A stretch of DNA of 57,887 nt from a virus. Position numbers and translations under genes: made by a program. Position 1 is the stretch's first letter. The number at the start of each line of letters is the position of its first letter. Location: positions 1 to 57,887 of the IMG/VR virus record IMGVR_UViG_3300030118_006581; one strand, given 5' to 3'. The notes under the pieces were generated by a model that had not been told where the DNA came from, did not search any database, and worked only from the letters and a program-made list of their open reading frames with translations. Shown piece after piece: positions 28,165 through 37,059 of this stretch.

Positions 28165-28860
28165 TTATACTTTCCTGACAAATGCGCTCGGTGCGATATA
28201 ATTTAGGTTTTCTACTTGTACGTCTTTGTCTTTAAAAAATTTGTCTACACCTTGCGATTCTGACCAGTGATGAAAAGCATATTCATCGAACACTACAATA
28301 CCACCTCTAGACACCCTATCCCAAGCAGCCTCAAGAACGTCGTATGTTGGTTGTGCTAGATCAAGATCCAAATAGAGAAGAGATATCTTTAACCCAGGTT
28401 TATTCGAAATATATTCTGGCATTGTTTTAGAAATATCACCTGCAATTAACTCATAGTCGTGATCTTGAAACCCCGCTTCTTGAATAACATTTTCAAGATA
28501 ATTTTGATAGTTATGATCGTGACTAAAATTTCTTTTTTTAAAAAGCGTAGACATCGCTAATTTATCTTGCGATGATAAAGTTTCAATCAGACTATCTGTA
28601 TCAAAAAAATCAAATCCTAAAACTTTTTTCCCAGAGTTTGGATTAAGATATTTTTTCAATTTAAGAAAAGTTAAAATACCTGTTCCCTTGAAAACACCAC
28701 ACTCAACAATATCGCCAGGAATATCTTTAACTTCATTCATCAAAAGCGTTCTAGCTAAAAGCTTCCCAAAAACCTTTGTATCATCACTTAAGATAAACCC
28801 GTTGAAACTATCAAAAAGGGATTGGCTAGTTTTTACTATTTCTAAATCTTTTATTTCCAT
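28165..28860 (-). CDS. TylF/MycF-like O-methyltransferase
   Basis: The protein has the SAM-binding motif IVECGVFKGTG at 51-61, an acidic motif II (FDFFDTD) and the metal-binding D165/D167 and D192-E193 typical of the TylF (macrocin O-methyltransferase) family, which adds methyl groups to sugar hydroxyls using a divalent metal. Length (231 aa) is normal for the family. It starts at the base where the upstream phosphodiesterase-like gene stops. It probably methylates a sugar made or attached by this cassette. Confidence 0.88.
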   Translation of the reverse strand: MEIKDLEIVKTSQSLFDSFNGFILSDDTKVFGKLLARTLLMNEVKDIPGDIVECGVFKGTGILTFLKLKKYLNPNSGKKVLGFDFFDTDSLIETLSSQDKLAMSTLFKKRNFSHDHNYQNYLENVIQEAGFQDHDYELIAGDISKTMPEYISNKPGLKISLLYLDLDLAQPTYDVLEAAWDRVSRGGIVVFDEYAFHHWSESQGVDKFFKDKDVQVENLNYIAPSAFVRKV

Positions 28861-29288
28861 TATTTAAAGTTCCCAACAAAGTCAGAGCAAATACCCTCAA
28901 GATTAGAGTCGTCTGGTATCTTTTGATCATTTCTTAATACTAGTATACCACCTTCTAATGGTTCCTTATCGGGGTAAATCCATATTTTCCCCTTGGAAGT
29001 CAATGTGTAATCATCTTTATCGTGCCAGAAACAGTGAATTTTTGGGTTTTTAAGCATTGCACTTAAAGCTTGTGAATTTTTAGCATGGCACCATAATCCT
29101 TCTTTTTCTAGAAAGCTTTCAGAAATTTTATATTCAGGATCATCATGACCAAGATAATAAACCCCCAACACATTCCAAACATCTACTTCAACATCATAGC
29201 CTGCCATTAAAGCTTCCTCAATATACTCAGGCATATTCTCTCTGTTTGTTTTTCCTTGAATGTTGCCACGATGAGCTATTAGCTTCAT
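28860..29288 (-). CDS. Short GDPD-like (glycerophosphodiester phosphodiesterase) protein
   Basis: The start MKLIAHRGN and the later EVDVW and LGHDDPEY segments match the first part of the GDPD TIM barrel: catalytic H6/R7, metal ligands E54 and D56, and H68. The enzyme is only 142 residues, against about 230-300 for normal family members, so the second half of the barrel is missing or replaced. The C-terminal half keeps WCHAKNSQAL and CFWHDKDD segments that recur in short phage and bacterial homologues. Neighbours lie at 1-nt spacing, so there is no room for a lost half. The substrate is unknown. Confidence 0.8.
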   Translation of the reverse strand: MKLIAHRGNIQGKTNRENMPEYIEEALMAGYDVEVDVWNVLGVYYLGHDDPEYKISESFLEKEGLWCHAKNSQALSAMLKNPKIHCFWHDKDDYTLTSKGKIWIYPDKEPLEGGILVLRNDQKIPDDSNLEGICSDFVGNFK

Positions 29289-29289
29289 A

Positions 29290-30663
29290 TCATTCCTTAT
29301 AATTTCTCAGGTATGTGTCTAAATCTTCTGGTGTCCCTATACCCCACATTTTTTTGGTTGGAAAGATTTTAATCTTCTTATCATCTGCAATAGCCTCATT
29401 AAATACAGGACAAACATAAAACTCGTTATTAACCCTGATATCCTTTTCAATCATCTGTTCAGCATATTTAACATAGTCAGAGCCGTGTTTCCAATAATAA
29501 ATCCCAGTGGTAGCAATATTACTGATTGGTTTCTTTTCTGCTACTTCCGTTACATACCCATCAGGACCTAGTTTGGCGAAACTCCACTTTGGATGAGTAG
29601 CTTCAAAAGTTAACATACCACCATCGATATTATCTGCCATCATAGAATACATAAATTCATTACTGTCCCACTCTAGAAACTGGTCTGAATTTGCATAGAG
29701 TAAGGGCTCATCATTATTAATAAATTCTTTTGCTAACAGTGTTGTACAAGCAGCACCCTCTGTTAGTCCATCTGTATAAATAACCTCACACCCTGGAGAG
29801 ATCAATTGTAAAAGATGTTTTATGTTGTATCTTTCTTCATGTTCCTTGCGGACCACAAAAATATGCTGCGCATCTATATTCAAGTTTTCAACAACAAGTT
29901 GAATCATTGGCTTTCCGTTAACTTCAATTAAAGGTTTTGGAAAAGCATAGCCAGCCTTTTGAAAGCGAGAACCTTCGCCAGCCATTGGAATAAGAACCTT
30001 CATATCTCCCCCTTGCCATTTTGGTCTAGACAAAGTTTTAGGACGATTCTTCTCAATAAATCCAAAAACCTTTTCTTTTGTTACATCTTCACTGTTCATT
30101 ACACCGCATACGTGAGCGCCAGCACGCTGTGCTGCTTCCCGTCCAATATGTGAATCTTCAATAATTACAGTCTCTTGAGGTCCGACTTCCGCCTTTACCA
30201 TACATTTAAGATAAATTTCTGGATTTGGCTTAGGGTTTCTTACGTCCTGATTAGAGTAGAAAAAATCAACATACTCCATAAATCCTTTGCGCAACAAAAC
30301 CATCTTTATGGTTTCTCTGATAGAATTTGAAGCAACCGCAATTTTAAGACCCTCTTGTTTAAGGTCTCTCAACAAATTACAGATTCTTTCGTCTCGACCA
30401 TATTCATTTGATATTATATTGATTGTATGTTTTTGTTTGTTTTTCCATACAGAATGGTGACTCTCCAGAGGGAGCCCCTTCATCTCTGTGAGCATCTTTA
30501 ATTTCTTACTGGTTGGTAGTCCATCAAATGTTGATAGGTGTTCTTCTCTTTCAACAATATACTTTGGATCTACCTCTTTTAGAGAGCGGTTTAGAGCTTC
30601 ATAATGAAGTTCCCTAGCATCTACCAATACGCCATCCAAATCAAAAACTACTAATTTAATCAC
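29290..30663 (-). CDS. HAD phosphatase - sugar nucleotidyltransferase fusion
   Basis: Residues 1-205 form a beta-phosphoglucomutase-type HAD domain (D8-L-D10, ASNS at 111-114, K144 in NPKPNP and EDSHIG at 169-174). Residues 221-457 form a sugar-1-phosphate nucleotidyltransferase: the MAGEGSRF loop at 227-234 and FPKPLIEV with the conserved Lys243. The two domains together could dephosphorylate and then activate a sugar, or act separately. The gene starts with GTG at 30663, overlapping the upstream stop. An ATG preceded by GGGGGAG lies at the domain junction (30003), so the second domain might also be translated alone. Confidence 0.87.
   Translation of the reverse strand: MIKLVVFDLDGVLVDARELHYEALNRSLKEVDPKYIVEREEHLSTFDGLPTSKKLKMLTEMKGLPLESHHSVWKNKQKHTINIISNEYGRDERICNLLRDLKQEGLKIAVASNSIRETIKMVLLRKGFMEYVDFFYSNQDVRNPKPNPEIYLKCMVKAEVGPQETVIIEDSHIGREAAQRAGAHVCGVMNSEDVTKEKVFGFIEKNRPKTLSRPKWQGGDMKVLIPMAGEGSRFQKAGYAFPKPLIEVNGKPMIQLVVENLNIDAQHIFVVRKEHEERYNIKHLLQLISPGCEVIYTDGLTEGAACTTLLAKEFINNDEPLLYANSDQFLEWDSNEFMYSMMADNIDGGMLTFEATHPKWSFAKLGPDGYVTEVAEKKPISNIATTGIYYWKHGSDYVKYAEQMIEKDIRVNNEFYVCPVFNEAIADDKKIKIFPTKKMWGIGTPEDLDTYLRNYKE
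30001..30012 (-). promoter_or_regulatory. Internal ribosome-binding site and ATG at HAD/nucleotidyltransferase junction
   Basis: On the minus strand the sequence GGGGGAGATATG occurs exactly where residue 221 (Met) begins the nucleotidyltransferase domain, in frame. The linker residues Gln-Gly-Gly-Asp are the translation of the Shine-Dalgarno-like tract. This looks like the relic, or still active, start of a once separate gene that became fused in frame. Spacing is short for the purine run closest to the ATG, but an AAGG further upstream would be well spaced. Confidence 0.45.
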
Positions 30664-31589
30664 TTCCTAAACCTTTCATTATCTTTAAATGGGTGCTTGT
30701 CAATATCTTCACACTTGTTGAGATCAAGCCAGAAATCACCCTCTCTCCAGCCAACATAGTTTTGTTCCTCAAGTGTTTCAACATCTTTTTCAAAATAATA
30801 ATATTGTATAAAGTTCGGAACTGTTGGTAAATTTGGTGGGTTATCAACAAAATCTTGAGACCATCTCGTTAACCACCCAGTATAAGCGGGCTGTGTTTTC
30901 CAAGTGTCTTTCCACTTCCAATACAAAATTTGTGATGTATGATACCAACCTTCTCTCGATATACTATTCGACTTCTCTTTTCTCCACTCAGGTTCACCAC
31001 CTTGATATTCTGATGTATCTAGTGGTAGTGCATCTTGACTGTTTAATAGTCTGCCATGGATCTTGTCATTTATTAAGGACTTTTCTTTGTTTAAGATTAG
31101 AGCCCTAATATAATAGTCAGCCTCTTTGTTTGCTGGTGTTATAAAACGCTCATCCCATAAGCCTATTCTTTTTACCGCTTCTGGTCTATAGCTAATAATA
31201 TTATCGCCCAATTGCCCTGTGACAAAAGTATACTTCTTGTGCATTTTTAAAAGATTTGTTGCCCATTTTGGGTCTAATACAATATCGTTCTGCATTGTCA
31301 CAACAATTTTTGCCTCTGGATTGTTCAAGTCCTTGAATCCATGCACAAGTGCCTGATTCCAGTTTCTTGCTAAATTACCTGTATCCCAATCAGGTCTGGC
31401 GTTGTTGTGAATTACATTTACCTTGTTTCGGAATCTTTCCTCTAGAAAAAAATCACTGTGATTGTTGATAACATTTACTTCCGTATCAGAAACAAGCGAA
31501 AAATCTGTCTTATTAAATAAGGTATCCAAGGTTTTGTTTAGTATATCTTGCCTTCTATACGTTACAATATAAATCTTGATATTTTTCAT
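30660..31589 (-). CDS. Glycosyltransferase family 2-like
   Basis: The N-terminus IKIYIVTYRRQDIL and the ND-type metal motif around residues 101-102 (MQNDIVLDP) are typical of GT-A glycosyltransferases of the GT2 type, followed by a GLWDERF segment seen in the acceptor half. Length is 309 aa, no membrane segment. It would transfer a sugar from a nucleotide donor in the cytoplasm. It overlaps both neighbours by 4 nt (HAD-nucleotidyltransferase downstream, CMP-sugar synthetase upstream). Donor and acceptor unknown. Confidence 0.85.
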   Translation of the reverse strand: MKNIKIYIVTYRRQDILNKTLDTLFNKTDFSLVSDTEVNVINNHSDFFLEERFRNKVNVIHNNARPDWDTGNLARNWNQALVHGFKDLNNPEAKIVVTMQNDIVLDPKWATNLLKMHKKYTFVTGQLGDNIISYRPEAVKRIGLWDERFITPANKEADYYIRALILNKEKSLINDKIHGRLLNSQDALPLDTSEYQGGEPEWRKEKSNSISREGWYHTSQILYWKWKDTWKTQPAYTGWLTRWSQDFVDNPPNLPTVPNFIQYYYFEKDVETLEEQNYVGWREGDFWLDLNKCEDIDKHPFKDNERFRK

Positions 31590-32251
31590 TTTCCATTTAC
31601 CTTATCAAACAAAGCCTCAGCAACCATGAAATCAAACTCAGTATCAACATCTACTGATTCTATATCATCCAACATAAGCGGATAAAATTTATTCCCAAGA
31701 ATATTTTTATTTTGTATCATTATTTCCCTGGGTAATATGTTTGCTGCAAAGTTCAAAGCATATACATCAGGTAAATCCTGAGATCTTGGATGATTTTTAG
31801 GATCATAGTTTATAGCTGCATTATCAAGCCATAGATACTCTCTAATATAATTAGCCGTAACTACTGAATCATATTCTTCTCTATCTTTGTATAGGTCAAT
31901 GCACTCTTGAACTGTCTCATCTTTTATAAGTGGGCTCGTTACTGGTGTCCATAATATATCCTTACAATCCAAAGAGGAAGCTAAGTGAACATATACATCC
32001 CCCATAGGAACTGTGTCACTAGCATAAAATGGATTTCTTTTCATAGTAGTCGCACCAAGAGAGTTTGCTAATTCTAACATACCCTCATCATCAGATGTTA
32101 CAACTATGTTATTAATACCACTTAATCTTGTTGCTTGTTCTATTTTCATTTGGAGCATGTTAGAACTTCCAAATGGTCTTATATTTTTTCCTGGTACACG
32201 CTTAGATCCACCTCTTACTGCAATTAAAACAGTAATATCAGTATCTCTCAT
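31586..32251 (-). CDS. CMP-sugar (acylneuraminate/ulosonate) cytidylyltransferase, NeuA-like
   Basis: The protein has the family loop VRGGSKRVPGKNIRPFG at residues 12-28, a VVTSDDE segment near 49-55, and the acidic DIESVDVDTEFDF motif near the C-terminus that holds metal. These mark the NeuA/KdsB/PseF group, which activates 2-keto-3-deoxy acids such as sialic acid, pseudaminic acid or Kdo with CTP. Length (221 aa) is normal for a single-domain form. Nearby sialyltransferase-like genes could use its product. No NeuB- or KdsA-type synthase is present in the window, so the sugar acid must come from the host or from the aldolase nearby. Confidence 0.9.
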   Translation of the reverse strand: MRDTDITVLIAVRGGSKRVPGKNIRPFGSSNMLQMKIEQATRLSGINNIVVTSDDEGMLELANSLGATTMKRNPFYASDTVPMGDVYVHLASSLDCKDILWTPVTSPLIKDETVQECIDLYKDREEYDSVVTANYIREYLWLDNAAINYDPKNHPRSQDLPDVYALNFAANILPREIMIQNKNILGNKFYPLMLDDIESVDVDTEFDFMVAEALFDKVNGK

Positions 32252-32961
32252 AATTGACCTCCGTTTACATCAATTGCTGCTCCTGCAATATATGATGCAG
32301 CCGAAGAACATAAAAATAATATTGGTAAAGCTTGTTCTTTTGTAGTTGCAATTCTTCTGACAGGTATACTATGTTCTAGCTTTTCTATTTGCTCTGTAGT
32401 CATAGATTCTTGCAGCATCTCTGTCATTGTCTGCGAGGGGCAAACACAATTCACAAGAATATTGTGTTTTGAGACTTCATTCGACAACTGTTTAGTTAAG
32501 CCAATTATGCCATATTTACTAGACGTGTAATGAACACCACTTACAATACTTTTATTTCTTCCTGCGATTGATGAAACATTTACAATCCTGCCGAAGTTTT
32601 TTTGTTTCATTATCTCAACTGCTAACTTAGAAGTATAATAGAATGATTTAAGATTAGTGCTCATCACTCTGTCCCACTCATCACTATCAATATCTTCTAT
32701 AGGACAACACAAGTTAGTTCCAGCAACATTGATTAAAAAATCTAGTGTTTTAATCGAATCAAAAGCTAGTTTTATACTTAATTGATTTCTTAAATTACAC
32801 CCTATGTGGTGACAGCCATCTATCTTCGGATCTGTTCGTGATAAACAATATACAATTGCACCCGAATCTATAAATCTTTTGACAACCTCAAGTCCAATAC
32901 CTTTACTTCCGCCTGTAACTACAACTGTCTTGCCTGTGAAATCAAAAGATATATCATTCAT
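32248..32961 (-). CDS. Short-chain dehydrogenase/reductase (SDR)
   Basis: A classical SDR with the cofactor motif TGGSKGIG at residues 16-23, NVAG at 78-81, catalytic Ser near 130, and Y145-x-x-x-K149 in HYTSSKYG. It should oxidise or reduce a sugar or sugar acid with NAD(P)H. Three in-frame ATG codons compete (32982, 32967, 32961); I chose the last because it gives the smallest overlap with the upstream cupin gene and the usual short N-terminus, but the others remain possible. The stop overlaps the CMP-sugar synthetase start by 4 nt, so the two may act on related compounds. Confidence 0.87.
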   Translation of the reverse strand: MNDISFDFTGKTVVVTGGSKGIGLEVVKRFIDSGAIVYCLSRTDPKIDGCHHIGCNLRNQLSIKLAFDSIKTLDFLINVAGTNLCCPIEDIDSDEWDRVMSTNLKSFYYTSKLAVEIMKQKNFGRIVNVSSIAGRNKSIVSGVHYTSSKYGIIGLTKQLSNEVSKHNILVNCVCPSQTMTEMLQESMTTEQIEKLEHSIPVRRIATTKEQALPILFLCSSAASYIAGAAIDVNGGQL

Positions 32962-33385
32962 CTTCATATACGTGATCCACATCCGGCCTGGTTATCGCAT
33001 ATCTTACCCCTGGTTTATCTCCCACACACTTTATGTGATGCCAGACGCCACAAGGAACTACAATAATGTCATTCGTAGTAACAGTTCTTGTTCCTATACC
33101 ATCTATCCACCACTCCCAAGTTCCATCTAAAATAACCCAGTTCTCATCGGCGTCATGATGATAATGTTTTCTATTTCCTTCGCCTGGTTGTTGTTGAATT
33201 ACAACACCCCCAAACAATTCATTGTAAGCAATTCGTACAGCCCAAGACCCCATACCAAGATCTTTTCTTAATTCTTCTAGATTTACGGTTGAACAATTTT
33301 CATACTTTTTAAGTTCGGATACTGGTACACCGTCGTCTTTAAGGACACTTATAAGGTTACTATCTGATTTCTTTTTTTCACTCAT
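32954..33385 (-). CDS. Cupin-domain protein
   Basis: The protein carries a cupin barrel with the metal motif HYHHDADENWVILDG (residues about 74-88) and a second-motif segment DIIVVPCGVWHHIKC. Cupins beside sugar genes are often sugar epimerases, isomerases or binding proteins. I chose the ATG at 33385 (MSEKKKSD), 1 nt after the upstream stop; an ATG at 33400 would overlap that gene by 14 nt. The N-terminal 30 residues are polar. Function is not identifiable beyond fold. Confidence 0.83.
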   Translation of the reverse strand: MSEKKKSDSNLISVLKDDGVPVSELKKYENCSTVNLEELRKDLGMGSWAVRIAYNELFGGVVIQQQPGEGNRKHYHHDADENWVILDGTWEWWIDGIGTRTVTTNDIIVVPCGVWHHIKCVGDKPGVRYAITRPDVDHVYEDE

Positions 33386-33386
33386 A

Positions 33387-35285
33387 TTATCTTGTCTCAT
33401 GTTTAAATTTAGGTAACCTAGAAAATTTATCTATTCTTTCTGTAACCTTTTGGGAGTATAGCATATTAATTACGTCTTCGTCAAGCTTGAACCTATCGTC
33501 TTTCATCAAAATATTTTTGCAGTGCATCATTTGCGATAATTGGTCATGAAGTATATGGTCTGGACCAAATGGAGTCCCTGATACACCGTATGTGTCAGTA
33601 TATAGTTTATTGTATTTCCCTTGATCGTTTTGTGGTATCCCAGTGTTATAAAAATCCAAACCATATACAGACAACTTAATTAAGGGATAACGAAGCAAGT
33701 GGTTCAATGCTCCATAGCCTGAATTAAAGTTTGCCGAGTGCCTTTGGAATTGTTTATTGTTGAAGTTTTCTACATGTTGTTTAGGGTAAATTTGCCAGTA
33801 AAGAGCCCATCTGTCCCAAGTACCATCTTCATTTTTTAGGTGAACAAATGGAATATCTAAAGATTTAAAAACATTTTCATAAACTTGATCGATGTATGCC
33901 CACTGATTATTTGGCAGTTGGTGGCTTACAGTATCGTTAGCAATTATAAATTTTGGTCTTTCTTCTTTTGAAATATTATTCAAATGCTCAACAATGGGTG
34001 GCCCATAATTTGCATTAAGACAACTTTGTATTATATCTGTCCGTGTGCCGAAATCTTTCTCATTGGGAATTCCGTGCTGGATTCTAACTACGACATCATG
34101 GGAGTCGATTTCTTTACCTTTACCCTGTCCATTCAGGCGAGGAGCAGGACCAACAAACGCAACACTTTTACCGTCAAGGTAATTGTACAAATCTTGATCA
34201 ACTATACATTCATTGTGAAATAAAGATTTGTGGTCTTCAAGTTTATGATAAATATCAACACACTCGTTAACTTCTATTTTTTTACCTGATATCTTATTGT
34301 TAATTTCGTTTGTTATCTCAACCCAAGGGTTACTAGTTTTCTTGAAATCTTCAAAGGTTAAGCTTTCTAGATGTTCTCTAGCTGTGCTGTACGAATCATC
34401 TTTCAGGGGTGCTATCTTTTCTTCTACTTCAAGATTTATATTTGCAAACCTCTCATGAGATAGATCAAAAAAATTCTCAATGGACTGTATGTCCAAATAA
34501 TTGTCCTGCTTTTGCATCATCTTTGGCTTTAAACCTTTTGACAAAACCAAGTTAATAAAAGTATTTTTTATATGAAGTGAATCTCTTAGCTCTTGTTGGT
34601 TACTACCGTCACCCAAAATCTTACTTTTTTTGAATGCAGGCATAATCCAAGCCCACATCTCATCCATTCGATATTTACTCCAAGCACCATTTTGATTATG
34701 TGGTGTTTCCAGATCTGTTACCCCATTATCATAAAGCATCTTATGACTACAAACAACATGCCTAAGAAAAGGAATCTCTAGAATATTAAAAAGATGACAA
34801 GCATCGACACCACCACCAAACCTAGTAACCATTGGAAAGAACCAACTCATTAACGAATGGTGAACTATTTTTAAACCACAATGTGTAAAAGGTATTACTG
34901 AATGGTCTGCTGAATTGTAATACTCTTTATTTTCAGCAAAAGGAGTTATTAGTCCTTTACCTGGATAGTATGTTAAGACAGCGGGTTCAAAATCCTGTAG
35001 GTCTTCACAGATCTGATCTAGTGCGTTTTTATCTCTTTGAGGTCTTAACACATAATCATAATCTACAAACGCATAATATTCGTACTCCTTTGGTACTAGT
35101 TCGGCTAAAATATTTCTAGTTTCTACCCAGGTTGTATTAGGGCAAAACTTAATGGCGTCTTTATTTTCCTTATCGTGGGTTACAAAGTAAAAATCACTAT
35201 GTTCTTTATCTTTAAATAACTCAACATGATCTTTATTAGGTTCTTCAGGAGTTACTTGCAGAACACATAATCTCTTCTTAATCAT
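33387..35285 (-). CDS. Two-domain glycosyltransferase: GT-A-like N-part and GT29 sialyltransferase-like C-part
   Basis: Residues 1-260 resemble a GT-A enzyme, with DYDY (D75/D77) as a DxD-type metal site and WFFP, GGGVD and HKMLYDNG segments in the acceptor region. Residues 373-417 read KSVAFVGPAPRLNGQG, then IDSHDVVVRIQ and FGTRTDI, the layout of sialylmotif L in GT29 enzymes; NSGYGALNHLL...VYGLDFY at 521-546 resembles sialylmotif S, and histidines near 577-580 could serve as the VS-type motif. GT29 enzymes use CMP-sialic acid, and a CMP-sugar synthetase lies two genes downstream. No membrane anchor is present. The assignment is by motif, and the true donor could be another CMP-ulosonic acid. 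Confidence 0.78.
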   Translation of the reverse strand: MIKKRLCVLQVTPEEPNKDHVELFKDKEHSDFYFVTHDKENKDAIKFCPNTTWVETRNILAELVPKEYEYYAFVDYDYVLRPQRDKNALDQICEDLQDFEPAVLTYYPGKGLITPFAENKEYYNSADHSVIPFTHCGLKIVHHSLMSWFFPMVTRFGGGVDACHLFNILEIPFLRHVVCSHKMLYDNGVTDLETPHNQNGAWSKYRMDEMWAWIMPAFKKSKILGDGSNQQELRDSLHIKNTFINLVLSKGLKPKMMQKQDNYLDIQSIENFFDLSHERFANINLEVEEKIAPLKDDSYSTAREHLESLTFEDFKKTSNPWVEITNEINNKISGKKIEVNECVDIYHKLEDHKSLFHNECIVDQDLYNYLDGKSVAFVGPAPRLNGQGKGKEIDSHDVVVRIQHGIPNEKDFGTRTDIIQSCLNANYGPPIVEHLNNISKEERPKFIIANDTVSHQLPNNQWAYIDQVYENVFKSLDIPFVHLKNEDGTWDRWALYWQIYPKQHVENFNNKQFQRHSANFNSGYGALNHLLRYPLIKLSVYGLDFYNTGIPQNDQGKYNKLYTDTYGVSGTPFGPDHILHDQLSQMMHCKNILMKDDRFKLDEDVINMLYSQKVTERIDKFSRLPKFKHETR

Positions 35286-36265
35286 AATAAACCTTTTGTA
35301 CCATTTTCATCAAACCATTTGTCATACCACTCAATTGTTTTTGAGAGTCCCTCTTCCAAATTGACCACTGGCACATAAGAAGTTAAACTTTCTAACTTAG
35401 ATGTATCGGGACATCTTCTGTCCACGCTTCCCCTTGGGGCATCTCTAATATCATATTCATCATCGTTATTATACCAGAGGTTTACTTTTTTTGCAAGATC
35501 AATAATTTTTATTTCTTCCTTGTCGTTCCCAATGTGAAAAATGCCGCTCTCATTGCACTTAGATAATTCATAAGTTGCTTTTACTGCATCATCAATATAA
35601 CAAAAAGCTCTGGTCTGTTTATCACCAAATATCTTAAAAGGCATTTCATTATTTTTGGCTCTCAGGACAAATTGAGGTATTACGTGCTTGGTACCCATCC
35701 TTGGTCCATATATGTTGTGATACCTAATAATTTGATAATCTAATCCAAATTGCTTACTAAAACTGTTTAGAATAATTTCACAGGCCAACTTACTACCGCC
35801 GTATGAATATCTCTCATTCATAACATCTTCAATTGTACAATGAATTTTTTCATCAGTTGGCACCAAGCTTTGATCTCTCTGGATTGATCCAGCATAGACT
35901 TCTGAAGAGGATGTAAACACGAATTTAGTTTTAGATTCTTTATATTTCTCTAGCAATAACATCGTGCTTTTTATAGCAACTTCCATTACTGTATAAGGTA
36001 TTGTATAAAAATTTTCTGTTCCATTTATAGCCGCCAGATGAAATATTACATCATAGTCATCATCCAGTTTTTGAAGATCTTCAACCTTCGTAAGGTCAGC
36101 TTCGATAAACTTAGTGCCATCTATTTTTAAAATATCCTCTATGAAGCTATCAACCTGTCCTCTTTTGTTGTTGTCACATAGATGCGTCTCGTTACCTTGT
36201 TGGGCACAATAACGGGACAGATAAGACCCTATAAATCCACTGGCTCCCGTTACTAATATCTTCAT
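35282..36265 (-). CDS. NAD-dependent sugar-nucleotide epimerase/dehydratase
   Basis: An extended SDR with GASGFIG at residues 7-13, a TSSSEVY active-site segment near 118-124, and Y155-x-x-x-K159 (YGGSK). IYGPRMGTKHVIPQF and RAFCYIDD are typical of UDP-glucose 4-epimerase and UDP-glucuronate decarboxylase types. It needs NAD and acts on a nucleotide sugar. The UDP-sugar dehydrogenase gene begins directly upstream, which makes UDP-glucuronate a plausible substrate, but the sequence alone does not decide between epimerase, decarboxylase and dehydratase. Neighbours overlap by 1-4 nt. Confidence 0.88.
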   Translation of the reverse strand: MKILVTGASGFIGSYLSRYCAQQGNETHLCDNNKRGQVDSFIEDILKIDGTKFIEADLTKVEDLQKLDDDYDVIFHLAAINGTENFYTIPYTVMEVAIKSTMLLLEKYKESKTKFVFTSSSEVYAGSIQRDQSLVPTDEKIHCTIEDVMNERYSYGGSKLACEIILNSFSKQFGLDYQIIRYHNIYGPRMGTKHVIPQFVLRAKNNEMPFKIFGDKQTRAFCYIDDAVKATYELSKCNESGIFHIGNDKEEIKIIDLAKKVNLWYNNDDEYDIRDAPRGSVDRRCPDTSKLESLTSYVPVVNLEEGLSKTIEWYDKWFDENGTKGLL

Positions 36266-37059
36266 TATTTTCTCATCCCATCATATACAGTTACTTTATA
36301 TTTGCTATTCTCTTCTAAAATCATCTTAAAAAAACCAATATCAAGGTTTTTTTCCTCAACCAATTTTGATATGGCTAGAGTATCCTTGGGCAAACAAACT
36401 CCACCAAATCCTCTGAAATTGTCATTACACTGAAGGTATGAATCATTTATATGATCTCTTAGCACTAAGGAATTTTTAATGTCTGTATAAGAAGCGTCTA
36501 GTTCTTTGCAGACTTCATAAAAACTGTTTGCAAGAGTTATCAAAGTTGCATTGTAAATATTGTTGTAATATTTTACTAGTTCTGCCTCTGTCCTGGATAA
36601 TTTTCTAAACTGCGAAGGATATGATCCGTGGGCTTCTTTTATCTTTTCATAACATTCCTCACAATCAGTTCCGATTACGCACAAGTCGTGATTTTCAATA
36701 AAATCAATAACTGCACATCTTTCCCTCAAGAACTCAGGAACAAATGCTATTTTTAGCTGCGGGTATTTGTCCGCTAGTTTCTGTGTTGTACCAGGAGAAA
36801 CAGTAGATTTTATAACAACAATCCCAGAATAATTATTAGATTCTAGATTTACAATAGATTCCTCTACGATAGTAGTGTCACAAAAGCCATTCTCATCTGG
36901 GGGAGTGGGTACACAAATAAAACAGATATCACTGCCAAGAACATCTTCAAACTTTGACTCCTTTGCAGGATCGTAAAAGCTCATTTTATGCCCAAGTTCT
37001 AAAAAACCTGTATAAACAGCGTTGCCAACAACACCAAGTCCCAAAACTCCTATTTTCAT
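36265..37059 (-). CDS. Short UDP-glucose/GDP-mannose dehydrogenase-type enzyme
   Basis: The N-terminal NAD domain has GLGVVG at 7-12 and STVSPGTT near 85-92; E109 in FVPEF, K163 and N167 in LVKYYNN, and catalytic C222 within GFGGVCLPKD are all in place. Family members are about 390-450 residues; this one ends at 264, so the C-terminal UDP-binding domain is absent. Neighbours overlap at both ends, so this is a compact gene and not an obvious truncation. The nucleotide part may bind elsewhere or through dimerisation. If active it would oxidise a nucleotide sugar to a uronic acid. Confidence 0.85.
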   Translation of the reverse strand: MKIGVLGLGVVGNAVYTGFLELGHKMSFYDPAKESKFEDVLGSDICFICVPTPPDENGFCDTTIVEESIVNLESNNYSGIVVIKSTVSPGTTQKLADKYPQLKIAFVPEFLRERCAVIDFIENHDLCVIGTDCEECYEKIKEAHGSYPSQFRKLSRTEAELVKYYNNIYNATLITLANSFYEVCKELDASYTDIKNSLVLRDHINDSYLQCNDNFRGFGGVCLPKDTLAISKLVEEKNLDIGFFKMILEENSKYKVTVYDGMRK

